Positions 43,515 through 50,614 of a stretch of 64,000 bases of DNA are shown here, in pieces. Under the pieces are notes generated by a model. It saw only the letters and a program-made list of their open reading frames with translations, searched no databases and had not been told where the DNA came from. How positions within the stretch are numbered: position 1 is the stretch's first letter; every line of letters starts with the position of its first letter. The stretch covers positions 15,292,184 to 15,356,183 of the forward strand of contig OW121755.1 of the NCBI GenBank assembly GCA_933228765.1, in the 5' to 3' direction. The position numbers were made by a program, and so were the translations under genes. This DNA is from Miltochrista miniata (taxonomy: Eukaryota > Arthropoda > Insecta > Lepidoptera > Erebidae).

Positions 43515-43901
43515 ATGAATGTAGACAAATTTGGACATTATATTCATAAGCGAATGCGGATATCAGAAATACTTGATTTTAATGATAACGCATTAATAAA
43601 ATCTGATTATGGAGATTATGACTTGAAGACATCGAGGCTAAAAGGTGTTAAACCTCCTCAAGACGCAGATGATGCAGTAAATAAAGCATATGTAGATGAA
43701 TTGAAAGGTGTACTAATCCGTGACTTACGAAAATTGCAAAGTTCTATTCCAAATAGTGTTCAAAACCACATAGAGAAAGCTTTAAAAACAATAATGTCTG
43801 AGATAGACACTCATTTGGAAAGCAAATTTTACACAAGAAAAGCAGTTGATAAACTAGTTCAAGACGCAATTCAATCTATATTAAAAGATCGAAAAACATA
43901 G
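43515..43901 (+). CDS. Polinton 128-residue protein with tail-fibre-like motif
   Basis: Residues about 38-60 read RLKGVKPPQDADDAVNKAYV, which resembles the recurrent RL-x-N/G-V-x-x-P-x-D-x-x-DAVNKxYVD motif of phage and viral fibre proteins. The rest is predicted helical with heptad-like spacing (QNHIEKALKTIMSEIDTHL). It may be a small trimeric fibre or scaffold; this is inference from the motif. 66 bp after the previous ORF and 18 bp before the integrase. Confidence 0.7.
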   Translation: MNVDKFGHYIHKRMRISEILDFNDNALIKSDYGDYDLKTSRLKGVKPPQDADDAVNKAYVDELKGVLIRDLRKLQSSIPNSVQNHIEKALKTIMSEIDTHLESKFYTRKAVDKLVQDAIQSILKDRKT

Positions 43902-43919
43902 CCCTTAAAGTTTGTTAAA

Positions 43920-44855
43920 ATGACGAAACAACAAATCGTCAATGAAATACATAAAGCAGCACGAAAAAATTTTCCTCGACGATCTGTAATTTTAAAAGGT
44001 ATTGATGATTTGTGGCAAGCAGATTTAGCTGATATGCAAAACCTAAAAACCTTTAATAAAGGATATAACTATATTTTAATAGTTATCGACTGCTTCTCCA
44101 AGTACGTTTGGGTGGAACCATTAAAAACTAAATCCAAACATGATGTCTCTCTTGCATTTGAAAAAATACTTTCTTCTAATCACAGGATACCAAATCATCT
44201 GCAAACTGATATGGGTACTGAGTTCTATAATTCTACATTTCAAAAGCTTTTACAGAACTATAATATTAATCACTACTCTACATTTTCAACCAAAAAGGCT
44301 TCAATTGTAGAACGAGTTATTAAAACTATTAAAAATAAATTGTACAAATACTTTAGCTTGAACGGACACTATAAGTGGATAGATGGTGGCTTGAACGGTA
44401 TTGTGAAGACATATAATAACACAAAACATCGTACTATTAAATTTGCACCTGTTAATGTCAATAAGTTTAATGAAACTAACATTAAAAATAATATTACGAA
44501 TTCCATGATAAAGGTAGTCCAAAAATGTCGTCCAAAGTTTAAAATTGGTGACAAAGTTCGAATTAGCAAGTACAAACATATATTCGAGAAAGGATACACT
44601 CCTAACTGGTCAACAGAATTATTTACTATAAAAAAGATAAATAACACTATACCAATAACATATCGCATCGAAGATAATCAAAAACAAGTCATATTAGGAA
44701 CTTTTTACGAACAAGAGCTTCAAAAGTCGTCCTGTCCTGGTGTCTATTTGATAGAAAAGGTATTAAAAAAGAAAGGAAACAAACTGTTTGTAAAATGGTT
44801 GGGTTTGAATAACAAAGAGAATAGTTGGATTGATAATACTGCAATAGTGGAATGA
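43920..44855 (+). CDS. Polinton integrase with C-terminal chromodomain
   Basis: 311 residues. Retroviral-type RVE core with catalytic D35 (LWQADLAD), D97 (LQTDMGTEF) and E131 (SIVERVIKTIKNK). The usual N-terminal HHCC zinc finger is not evident. A C-terminal chromodomain spans about 273-311 (YLIEKVLKKKGNKLFVKWLG and NSWID), as in many Polinton integrases, and may direct insertion to marked chromatin. Inserts the linear element through its TIRs, giving the 6-bp duplication seen here. All three catalytic residues are present. Confidence 0.95.
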   Translation: MTKQQIVNEIHKAARKNFPRRSVILKGIDDLWQADLADMQNLKTFNKGYNYILIVIDCFSKYVWVEPLKTKSKHDVSLAFEKILSSNHRIPNHLQTDMGTEFYNSTFQKLLQNYNINHYSTFSTKKASIVERVIKTIKNKLYKYFSLNGHYKWIDGGLNGIVKTYNNTKHRTIKFAPVNVNKFNETNIKNNITNSMIKVVQKCRPKFKIGDKVRISKYKHIFEKGYTPNWSTELFTIKKINNTIPITYRIEDNQKQVILGTFYEQELQKSSCPGVYLIEKVLKKKGNKLFVKWLGLNNKENSWIDNTAIVE

Positions 44856-44909
44856 GTTAATTATATAAGTGATATGTAATTTTAAAGTATATTCATTATT
44901 CTTTGGACG

Positions 44910-45638
44910 ATGCAAGGTGGTGGACTAATAAACAATATCATTAATCATTTACCATTCGAACTACACATACCTGGTTATAACTATTGTGGACCAGGAACAA
45001 AGCTTTCGAAACGATTACTACGTGGTGATAAAGGTGTAAATAAGTTAGACGAAGCTTGTATGCATCACGATATTGCATACGCAAACTACACAGACTTGCC
45101 TAACCGTCAAAAAGCCGACTTACGTCTTTTAGATATGGCTAAGCAAAGACTTAAAGCAAAAGATGCTCGAACAGGGGAAAAGATTAGTTCGTGGATAGTA
45201 AACAAAGTTATGAAAGCTAAATTGAAGTCTGGTGCTGGTGTTAAGACCTTTTATAACTTTGTTAAAAAAATAAAAAGAAAAATCAAAAAACTCTCACCTA
45301 AAGATGATAAGTCATTAATAAATATGGCTTATATGGTTGCCCGAAAATTAGTTCCATGCATTCCAAAAGTTCGAGTACCTCGAATGATACCTATACCAAA
45401 AACTGGAGGCATTCTACCTTTAATCCCAATTTTTGCTGGTTTATCTGCTTTAGGAGCATTAGCTGGTGGTGCAGCTGGTATTGCAAAAACTGTGAATGAT
45501 TATAAACACGGTCAGACAAAATTACAAGAAACTGAACGTCATAATAAAACTATGGAGGCTATAGCAATAGGTAAAGGTCTATACATTAAACCGCATAAGC
45601 AAGGTCAGGGATTGTTTATAAATCCATCAAAAAACTAA
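44910..45638 (+). CDS. Polinton phospholipase A2-like protein (capsid-associated)
   Basis: 242 residues. The N-terminal PLA2-like domain has a calcium-loop motif YCGPGT at 25-30 and the catalytic His-Asp in CMHHDIAY (H53, D54), the arrangement seen in parvovirus VP1-type phospholipases. A Lys-rich middle (KKIKRKIKKLSP) is followed by a hydrophobic, Gly/Ala-rich segment (PLIPIFAGLSALGALAGGAA) near 175-195 that may interact with membranes. A minor-capsid, entry-related role is inferred from family analogy. The ORF ends TCA AAA AAC TAA, overlapping the protease frame. Confidence 0.88.
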   Translation: MQGGGLINNIINHLPFELHIPGYNYCGPGTKLSKRLLRGDKGVNKLDEACMHHDIAYANYTDLPNRQKADLRLLDMAKQRLKAKDARTGEKISSWIVNKVMKAKLKSGAGVKTFYNFVKKIKRKIKKLSPKDDKSLINMAYMVARKLVPCIPKVRVPRMIPIPKTGGILPLIPIFAGLSALGALAGGAAGIAKTVNDYKHGQTKLQETERHNKTMEAIAIGKGLYIKPHKQGQGLFINPSKN

Positions 45639-46018
45639 TTGATCAGCTACCTAATCGCGCTTTAACTAATATCGATATTCAGAAGTATGGTCATTGTATT
45701 CCACATTTTCGAGGAGTTTATATGAAGGATCAGTTACCAAAAACACCTAAACGAATTGAATGTGCTATAGTTAACCTAGATAATTCGAGAAATGATGGAA
45801 CGCATTGGGTAGCTTATGTTAAAATAAACAATTATTGTGAATATTTTGATAGCTATGGTGATTTAAAACCGCCAAGAGAGTTAATGCTATATTTTAAGAA
45901 CTGTGATGTTCATTATAACTATGATAGATATCAACAATTTAACACAATAGTTTGTGGACATATGTGTTTAAGTTATTTGCAAACTTTTTGGATTAAATAC
46001 TATAAATCTTTATTATAA
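45599..46018 (+). CDS. Polinton adenain-like cysteine protease (-1 frame to PLA2)
   Basis: The open frame of 139 codons extends well upstream of the first ATG (45722). The upstream part contains the plausible protease sequence NIDIQKYGHCIPHFRGVY, so translation from 45722 would lose family-like N-terminal residues. Catalytic elements: His in GTHWVAY, acidic residue in YFDSYG and nucleophile Cys in VCGHMCLSYL. This is the C5/Ulp1-like protease of Polintons that matures capsid proteins. Production by -1 frameshift from the PLA2 frame at 45629 is proposed; initiation at 45722 or a non-ATG codon is the alternative. Confidence 0.85.
   Translation, partial: ARSGIVYKSIKKLIDQLPNRALTNIDIQKYGHCIPHFRGVYMKDQLPKTPKRIECAIVNLDNSRNDGTHWVAYVKINNYCEYFDSYGDLKPPRELMLYFKNCDVHYNYDRYQQFNTIVCGHMCLSYLQTFWIKYYKSLL
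45629..45635 (+). promoter_or_regulatory. Candidate -1 frameshift heptamer A_AAA_AAC before the PLA2 stop
   Basis: In zero frame the sequence is tcA AAA AAC TAA, with the stop immediately after the slip site. The -1 frame is open from 45599 and leads directly into the protease, which lacks an upstream ATG. The same nonamer TCAAAAAAC serves the Gypsy gag-pol junction at 36027-36035. No downstream pseudoknot was demonstrated. Confidence 0.65.
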
Positions 46019-46083
46019 TTATAATACTTTAAATAAAAATACTATAAATCTTATACCACTCTTTCATTTCCATCATTTGCAAG

Positions 46084-46758
46084 ATGTCACTCACCTTATC
46101 GATAACTGGAAACTCATCGGTATTATCTACCTATTATCCAGACACGTTGCCATTAGCTGAGGAGTATGAATGTGCATTATTACATTTCTCTACATATAAT
46201 TCTATTCCAAATTTTGATAATACAAACAATAAATTATACTATGGTTCTAAAAATGTTATTGAGATACCTGAAGGAACCTATGAATTACAAGATATTAGTG
46301 ACTATTTAAAAACTGAGATAAAAGATGCATCTATAACACTCAATTGTAATAACAACACCTTAAAAACTGTGTTATTTTGTACATCAACTATAGATTTTAC
46401 TAAAGAAGATACATTTGGAAGTTTATTGGGATTTAAAAAGCAGATCTTAGAAGCAAATAAATATCATGTATCAGAGTTTCCAGTAAACATTTTGCCAACG
46501 ACTGTCATAAGGATTGAATGTGACATAGTTAGCGGTTCCTATATAAACGGTCAATCCAGTCACATCTTACACGAATTTGCACTTAATGTTCCACCTGGAT
46601 ACAGGATTATAGAAATTCCGAAAAACGCAATCTACTTTCCAATAAATCAAACCAATATAAGCTGCATACAGATAAGGTTGTTGGATATAAATAATAACTT
46701 AATAAATTTGCGAGGTGAAGAAGTGCAGTTGTATCTACATATCAGAAGAAAACAATGA
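46084..46758 (+). CDS. Polinton minor capsid (penton-like) protein
   Basis: 224 residues. The N-terminal pattern LTLSITGNSSVLSTYYP, then EYECALLHFSTYNSIPNF and KLYYGSKNVIEIPEGTYEL, matches the single-jelly-roll penton protein of Polintons, which forms the vertices of the icosahedral capsid. Normal length for the family. A 65-bp gap after the protease includes TTAAATAAAAATAC, so this may start a separate transcript. Its TGA overlaps the ATG of the next ORF (ATGA at 46755-46758). Confidence 0.88.
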   Translation: MSLTLSITGNSSVLSTYYPDTLPLAEEYECALLHFSTYNSIPNFDNTNNKLYYGSKNVIEIPEGTYELQDISDYLKTEIKDASITLNCNNNTLKTVLFCTSTIDFTKEDTFGSLLGFKKQILEANKYHVSEFPVNILPTTVIRIECDIVSGSYINGQSSHILHEFALNVPPGYRIIEIPKNAIYFPINQTNISCIQIRLLDINNNLINLRGEEVQLYLHIRRKQ

Positions 46759-46904
46759 TAGATTATAATAAATATGTGGTACATCCAACTAAAAATAACA
46801 GTTCTACTAAAACTATCAAACCAATAAGAGCTCGGTCCAAAAGGGTTATAAAATTGAATAACAATAATAAAGCATTTCTTAAAGCGATCGGTTTGTTGAA
46901 ATGA
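46755..46904 (+). CDS. 49-residue basic protein between penton and major capsid
   Basis: This small ORF starts MIDYNKYVVHPTKNNSS and continues with a basic stretch KPIRARSKRVIKLNNNNK and a hydrophobic C-terminus. It overlaps the penton stop by ATGA (46755-46758) and the major-capsid start by ATGA (46901-46904). Its tight fit, exact overlaps and strongly basic character argue that it is real. A DNA-condensing or capsid-cementing role is speculation. No family recognised. Confidence 0.75.
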   Translation: MIDYNKYVVHPTKNNSSTKTIKPIRARSKRVIKLNNNNKAFLKAIGLLK

Positions 46905-48118
46905 ATATACTAGATGTTTTGTCCACTCCTGCATACAACAACGCTGTGGAAGGAATTGAATTTCACTCTTACAAGCCTTACGTAACAAGTTTCAATAGAA
47001 GCGATGAAATCAGGATACCTATTAATCAACAAGACTTGTATATATTACCATCAGCAAGCACTTTGTTTTTGGAAGGAACTGTTGTTGTAAACAAGGGTGG
47101 AAATTCGAAGGAAAGAGTCAGTAACGTTCATTTCACAAACAATAGTCTACTTTATTTGTTTCAAGATATAAGGTATGAGATAAATGGAGTGGAAATAGAT
47201 AAAATAAAAAACGCTGGTATAACTACCACAATGAAATCATTAATATCAATGAACGAAAACGAGGCTAAAGCATCTAATGCTTGGGGATGGAATATCGAAG
47301 GCATAAATAGTGCAAATGGGGGAAGCTTTTCTGCTTCTATACCCCTCTGTAACATTCTTGGTTTTGCAGAAGATTTCAAGAAAGTAGTGATAAACAGCAA
47401 ACATGAATTAATATTGTTACGAAGTAATACTAATCTGAACGCCCTAAAACTTAACGATGGTGAAACTGTAGAAGATATTATTATAAATAAAATAATATGG
47501 CGTGTACCACATGTCAAAGTGTCCGATAGGGAAAAAATAAATATGTTAAAACTGTTAGAAAAAGATCGACCACTCCAGATGATATTTAGGAATTGGGATT
47601 TATATGAATATCCGGCTTTACCAAAAACTACTAAGCATACTTGGTCCATAAAAACATCGTCGCAAATAGAGAAACCAAGATTTGTTATTATTGGTCTGCA
47701 AACAAATAGAAAAAATAATTCTAAATTGGATATGTCTAAGTTTGATCACTGTGATGTTCGTGATGTTAGAGTATACCTAAATTCAACCTACTTCCCTTAT
47801 GAAAATTTGAATTCAAGTTTCTCGAATAATCGAATTGCTTTAATATATGAACAATATACTAGATTTCAACAGTCGTATTATGGACGTCGCGCCGAGCCAT
47901 TATTAAATGAGAAACAATTTAAAAATATTGCTCCGTTATTTGTAGTAGATTGTTCTAGACAACCAGATAATCTTAAATCAGGTCCTGTTGTGGATGTTAG
48001 AGTGGAAATTGAAAGTGATATTGATATACCAGATCAAACTTCAGCATATTGTCTTATAATGAACGACTGTATAATCGAGTATAAGCCGTTAAGTAGCGTC
48101 GTCAGAAAGATATCATGA
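46901..48118 (+). CDS. Polinton major capsid protein
   Basis: 405 residues. The N-terminal pattern VEGIEFHSYKPYVTSFNRSD followed by EIRIPINQQDLYILPSASTL fits the insect Polinton double-jelly-roll major capsid protein; IRYEINGVEIDKIKN and VYLNSTYFPYENLN are further family-like words. It forms the hexameric capsomers. Start overlaps the 49-residue ORF, and its TGA overlaps the next ATG (ATGA at 48115-48118). Intact and of typical length. Confidence 0.9.
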   Translation: MNILDVLSTPAYNNAVEGIEFHSYKPYVTSFNRSDEIRIPINQQDLYILPSASTLFLEGTVVVNKGGNSKERVSNVHFTNNSLLYLFQDIRYEINGVEIDKIKNAGITTTMKSLISMNENEAKASNAWGWNIEGINSANGGSFSASIPLCNILGFAEDFKKVVINSKHELILLRSNTNLNALKLNDGETVEDIIINKIIWRVPHVKVSDREKINMLKLLEKDRPLQMIFRNWDLYEYPALPKTTKHTWSIKTSSQIEKPRFVIIGLQTNRKNNSKLDMSKFDHCDVRDVRVYLNSTYFPYENLNSSFSNNRIALIYEQYTRFQQSYYGRRAEPLLNEKQFKNIAPLFVVDCSRQPDNLKSGPVVDVRVEIESDIDIPDQTSAYCLIMNDCIIEYKPLSSVVRKIS

Positions 48119-48609
48119 ACAAAAATACTATTATAGTAGATGTTCAGGGTTTTAAAGATCGTTATAATAACTTTATAGTCAAAGAATTAGCTGTAGCTAC
48201 GTTGGAACATACTCATATATTCTTAATAAAACCTCCTTACCCGTTATCCTCGCTAACTGATGAAGAAAGAAGACACATTTGGTGGATTGAAAGGAATAGA
48301 GGTTACCGCTGGAGCGAAGGATATATAGACTTCAGAGAATTTTCTAGAATAATCAAACCCTATTTGAAGGAAAAAAAGGTTCTTGTTAAAGGTAGTGAGA
48401 AAATTAATTGGGTTCAAGAGCTATGTGGTCATAATAATGTTTCCGACATATGTAAAAATAAAAGTATTCCTAACTTTAAGACTCTTAGTGATCTTTACTG
48501 TAAAGACCTATTTTTGTATAATTGTTTTGCTCATAAGAACTATTGTGCTTTAAGGAATGTATTGTGTATTAAACAATGGTGTTTAGAAAATAATTTTTGT
48601 ATTTCATAA
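48115..48609 (+). CDS. Polinton 164-residue protein, possible RNase H-fold
   Basis: Starts MNKNTIIVDVQGFKDRYNNF and has KELAVATLEHTHIFLIKPPY, WWIERNRGYRWSEGYIDF and a Cys-rich C-terminus (SDLYCKDLFLYNCFAHKNYC, NVLCIKQWC). The beta-strand ending in D (VDVQGF) followed by FIVKELAV resembles the first strands of RNase H-like or DEDD exonuclease folds, but the other acidic residues are not clear. I know this type only as an uncharacterised Maverick-associated protein. Last plus-strand gene; AATAAA-type signals at 48613-48627 follow. Confidence 0.75.
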   Translation: MNKNTIIVDVQGFKDRYNNFIVKELAVATLEHTHIFLIKPPYPLSSLTDEERRHIWWIERNRGYRWSEGYIDFREFSRIIKPYLKEKKVLVKGSEKINWVQELCGHNNVSDICKNKSIPNFKTLSDLYCKDLFLYNCFAHKNYCALRNVLCIKQWCLENNFCIS

Positions 48610-48858
48610 GTTTAATAAACCGAATAAATGTTTTATTACTATACTGTGTTTGTTTTTCATACTATTTCCTACCCAAGTCGAAATTGAAATGAAAAAAAAA
48701 ATTAATCATAATACCATTTATTTAATGTCTCAAAAAATTACATTGATCTTAAACCTAACACAATGATAAAAATGACGCGTACAAAATGTTGAAGCGTCAG
48801 CAGTACATCTCTAAGTATTAAGGTGATGTATAACTTACTTAAAACTAAAACACATTAG
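48610..48858. terminator. Convergent 3' ends with poly(A) signals on both strands
   Basis: Plus strand: TTTAATAAACCGAATAAATG just after the 164-residue ORF. Minus strand: CCATTTATTTAATG near 48715 gives AAATAAATGG in the reverse direction, 3' of the 125-residue ORF. The two gene sets end tail to tail here. Confidence 0.65.
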
Positions 48859-49236
48859 TTAAAATGATAAGCTATCACCATGAATTTTCTTAGATATTTT
48901 CTTAATAATACCTTCAGCCATGTCCATGATTTCATCAACTGTATCATGAACTACGTATTGAGCACTAAGTATCACACTGTCACTATCTTCACAAAACGGC
49001 AACGAAGGTTTGTCTTTGTCGTTGGTGATGTCCAAGATCTTTATCTGAATTAGCTTGACTCCTTTTGGTTGGTTGCTGATTACAAAAGATTTATGAGCTG
49101 TCTTTTTAGATTTTCTACAAATAGTTGGTTTTCTTCTTTTTGGTTCAACTTGCGTAGGAGAAAGAGGTAAAATATGTGAGAAGTCAAAGGGGTCTTGAGC
49201 GTATTGAACAATACCGTCACCATATGCATCTGCCAT
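48859..49236 (-). CDS. Polinton 125-residue small protein A
   Basis: Acidic N-terminus, basic middle (KRRKPTICRKSKKTAHK, possible nuclear signal), and C-terminal block IQIKILDITND...VILSAQYVVHDTVDEIMDMA. The C-terminal block resembles that of the neighbouring 93-residue protein (IKIDVLEAED...VKTQYIVYDQWDEIYYK), so they look like paralogs. Function unknown; likely early or regulatory given the minus-strand position with PolB. 13 bp after the upstream ORF stop. Confidence 0.65.
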   Translation of the reverse strand: MADAYGDGIVQYAQDPFDFSHILPLSPTQVEPKRRKPTICRKSKKTAHKSFVISNQPKGVKLIQIKILDITNDKDKPSLPFCEDSDSVILSAQYVVHDTVDEIMDMAEGIIKKISKKIHGDSLSF

Positions 49237-49249
49237 TATTTATAATGTA

Positions 49250-49531
49250 TTAATGTTGAGGTATATCTGGTTGGCCTCGTCCTCCTCTGCCACGATCTTC
49301 TAACGTTTTAAATATTTGGCTCAGTAATTTCTCTGTTTTATAATATATTTCATCCCACTGATCGTAAACAATATATTGGGTTTTCACTCTTGTATGTATT
49401 TCTACTTCGTTATCTGATGTATCTTCAGCTTCTAATACATCTATTTTAATTACGTATTTTGGAATCCTCCTATTCCTTGTAGCAAAGTAACTGGTTTGAG
49501 GTTCAGAGATGCACTGCTGTTGCTTCAACAT
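49250..49531 (-). CDS. Polinton 93-residue small protein B
   Basis: Contains KYVIKIDVLEAEDTSDNEVE and VKTQYIVYDQWDEIYYKTEK, then a Gly/Arg-rich C-terminus (EDRGRGGRGQPDI). Probable paralog of protein A. No known family identified. Confidence 0.6.
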   Translation of the reverse strand: MLKQQQCISEPQTSYFATRNRRIPKYVIKIDVLEAEDTSDNEVEIHTRVKTQYIVYDQWDEIYYKTEKLLSQIFKTLEDRGRGGRGQPDIPQH

Positions 49532-49559
49532 TATTAATTAAAAGACTGCTTTGTGTGAA

Positions 49560-50264
49560 TGTAAAGAGAACAAGTATGAAACTGAATGTAATTATGAGTA
49601 ATAGGTGAATTAAATAGAAACATGACCCGCTAGTGACACATACACTGTACTACGTATTAATTCAAGTTCTGACCTGTTGATTTAGTTTATTTTGCAATAA
49701 GTTGTAACGAGATACTCCCTACAAGTTTGCAAGTGTCATCGTTCACTATGACGAACATGTTCAAACATGTCTTAAGAATGATGTAATGCACATTGTTATG
49801 TACTTACTTAAGTTGCGAAATTTTTATGAATTGTAAACGTGTTGTAACGTGAATGATGATGCATATCATCAGGTGTTATGAGGTTGTGACTGTCGCTACC
49901 AAGGTCCCAGGTTTTGAAGATTTTTTTCAGAATGTCCAATAGTCCACTACTACTAACCATAGATATCCTATTTCACATTTCTAAGAAATTTTACTTCGAA
50001 GTATGTAACTTAAGACATCATAACATACATACATATACATATTTTCACACCTGTTTCCCATCAGGGTAGGCAGAGACTAAGGATTTCCACTTACTACGAT
50101 CCTGACATACAAGTTTCATGGCGGGCATAGCCAGCGCGACAGCGGTTTCCCGCGACCGCGAAAATCTCTCATGGTACATGATAGTAGGTATTGCAAATGT
50201 ATTAGGAAATTAAAGAAAAAACAGAATACTATATTTATAATAATGCATTTATTCCAAATTTCTC
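49560..50264. other. Polinton internal non-coding DNA with a lepidopteran repeat scrap
   Basis: AT-rich. At 50048-50120 the words CCTGTTTCCCATCAGGGTAG and GGATTTCCACTTACTACGATC match a repeat I know from moth genomes, so a small host-type insertion sits inside the element. Confidence 0.6.
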
Positions 50265-50267
50265 AGT

Positions 50268-50614
50268 TTTACTTAGTTTAATTTCTTAAGATTAGGTACT
50301 TATAATAATACAAAACAGCATATAAATTTTACAGTTTTAGTTAGTTTAGTTGATTACAATAATTATAATTTGTGAATACTATGTAAAGACAGGATAGCAC
50401 ACAATAAAAAATATCGGTATGACCCCATGCTCTTACTTGGTTTAATTTCTTAAGATTAGGTACTTATAATAATACAAAACTGCATATAAATTTTACAATT
50501 TTAGTTAGTTTAGTTGATTACAATAATTATAATTTGCGAATACTATGTGAAGACAGGATAGCACACCTAATTTTTGTTAAAAATTAAAAATATCGGTATG
50601 ACCCCATGCTCGAG
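50268..50614. repeat. Tandem duplication at the 3' end of PolB
   Basis: Unit a (50268-50432) and unit b (50433-50614) share TTAAGATTAGGTACTTATAA, TTAGTTGATTACAATAATTA, GACAGGATAGCACAC and ATATCGGTATGACCCCATGC. The last word is the C-terminal PolB coding sequence, so a copy of the gene's final codons lies 180 bp beyond its stop. Confidence 0.9.

Noticed and set aside
45722..46018. Protease as a simple 98-residue ORF starting at ATG 45722
   Set aside because: Protease-like sequence continues in frame upstream to 45599 and the short form lacks it; kept as an alternative only.
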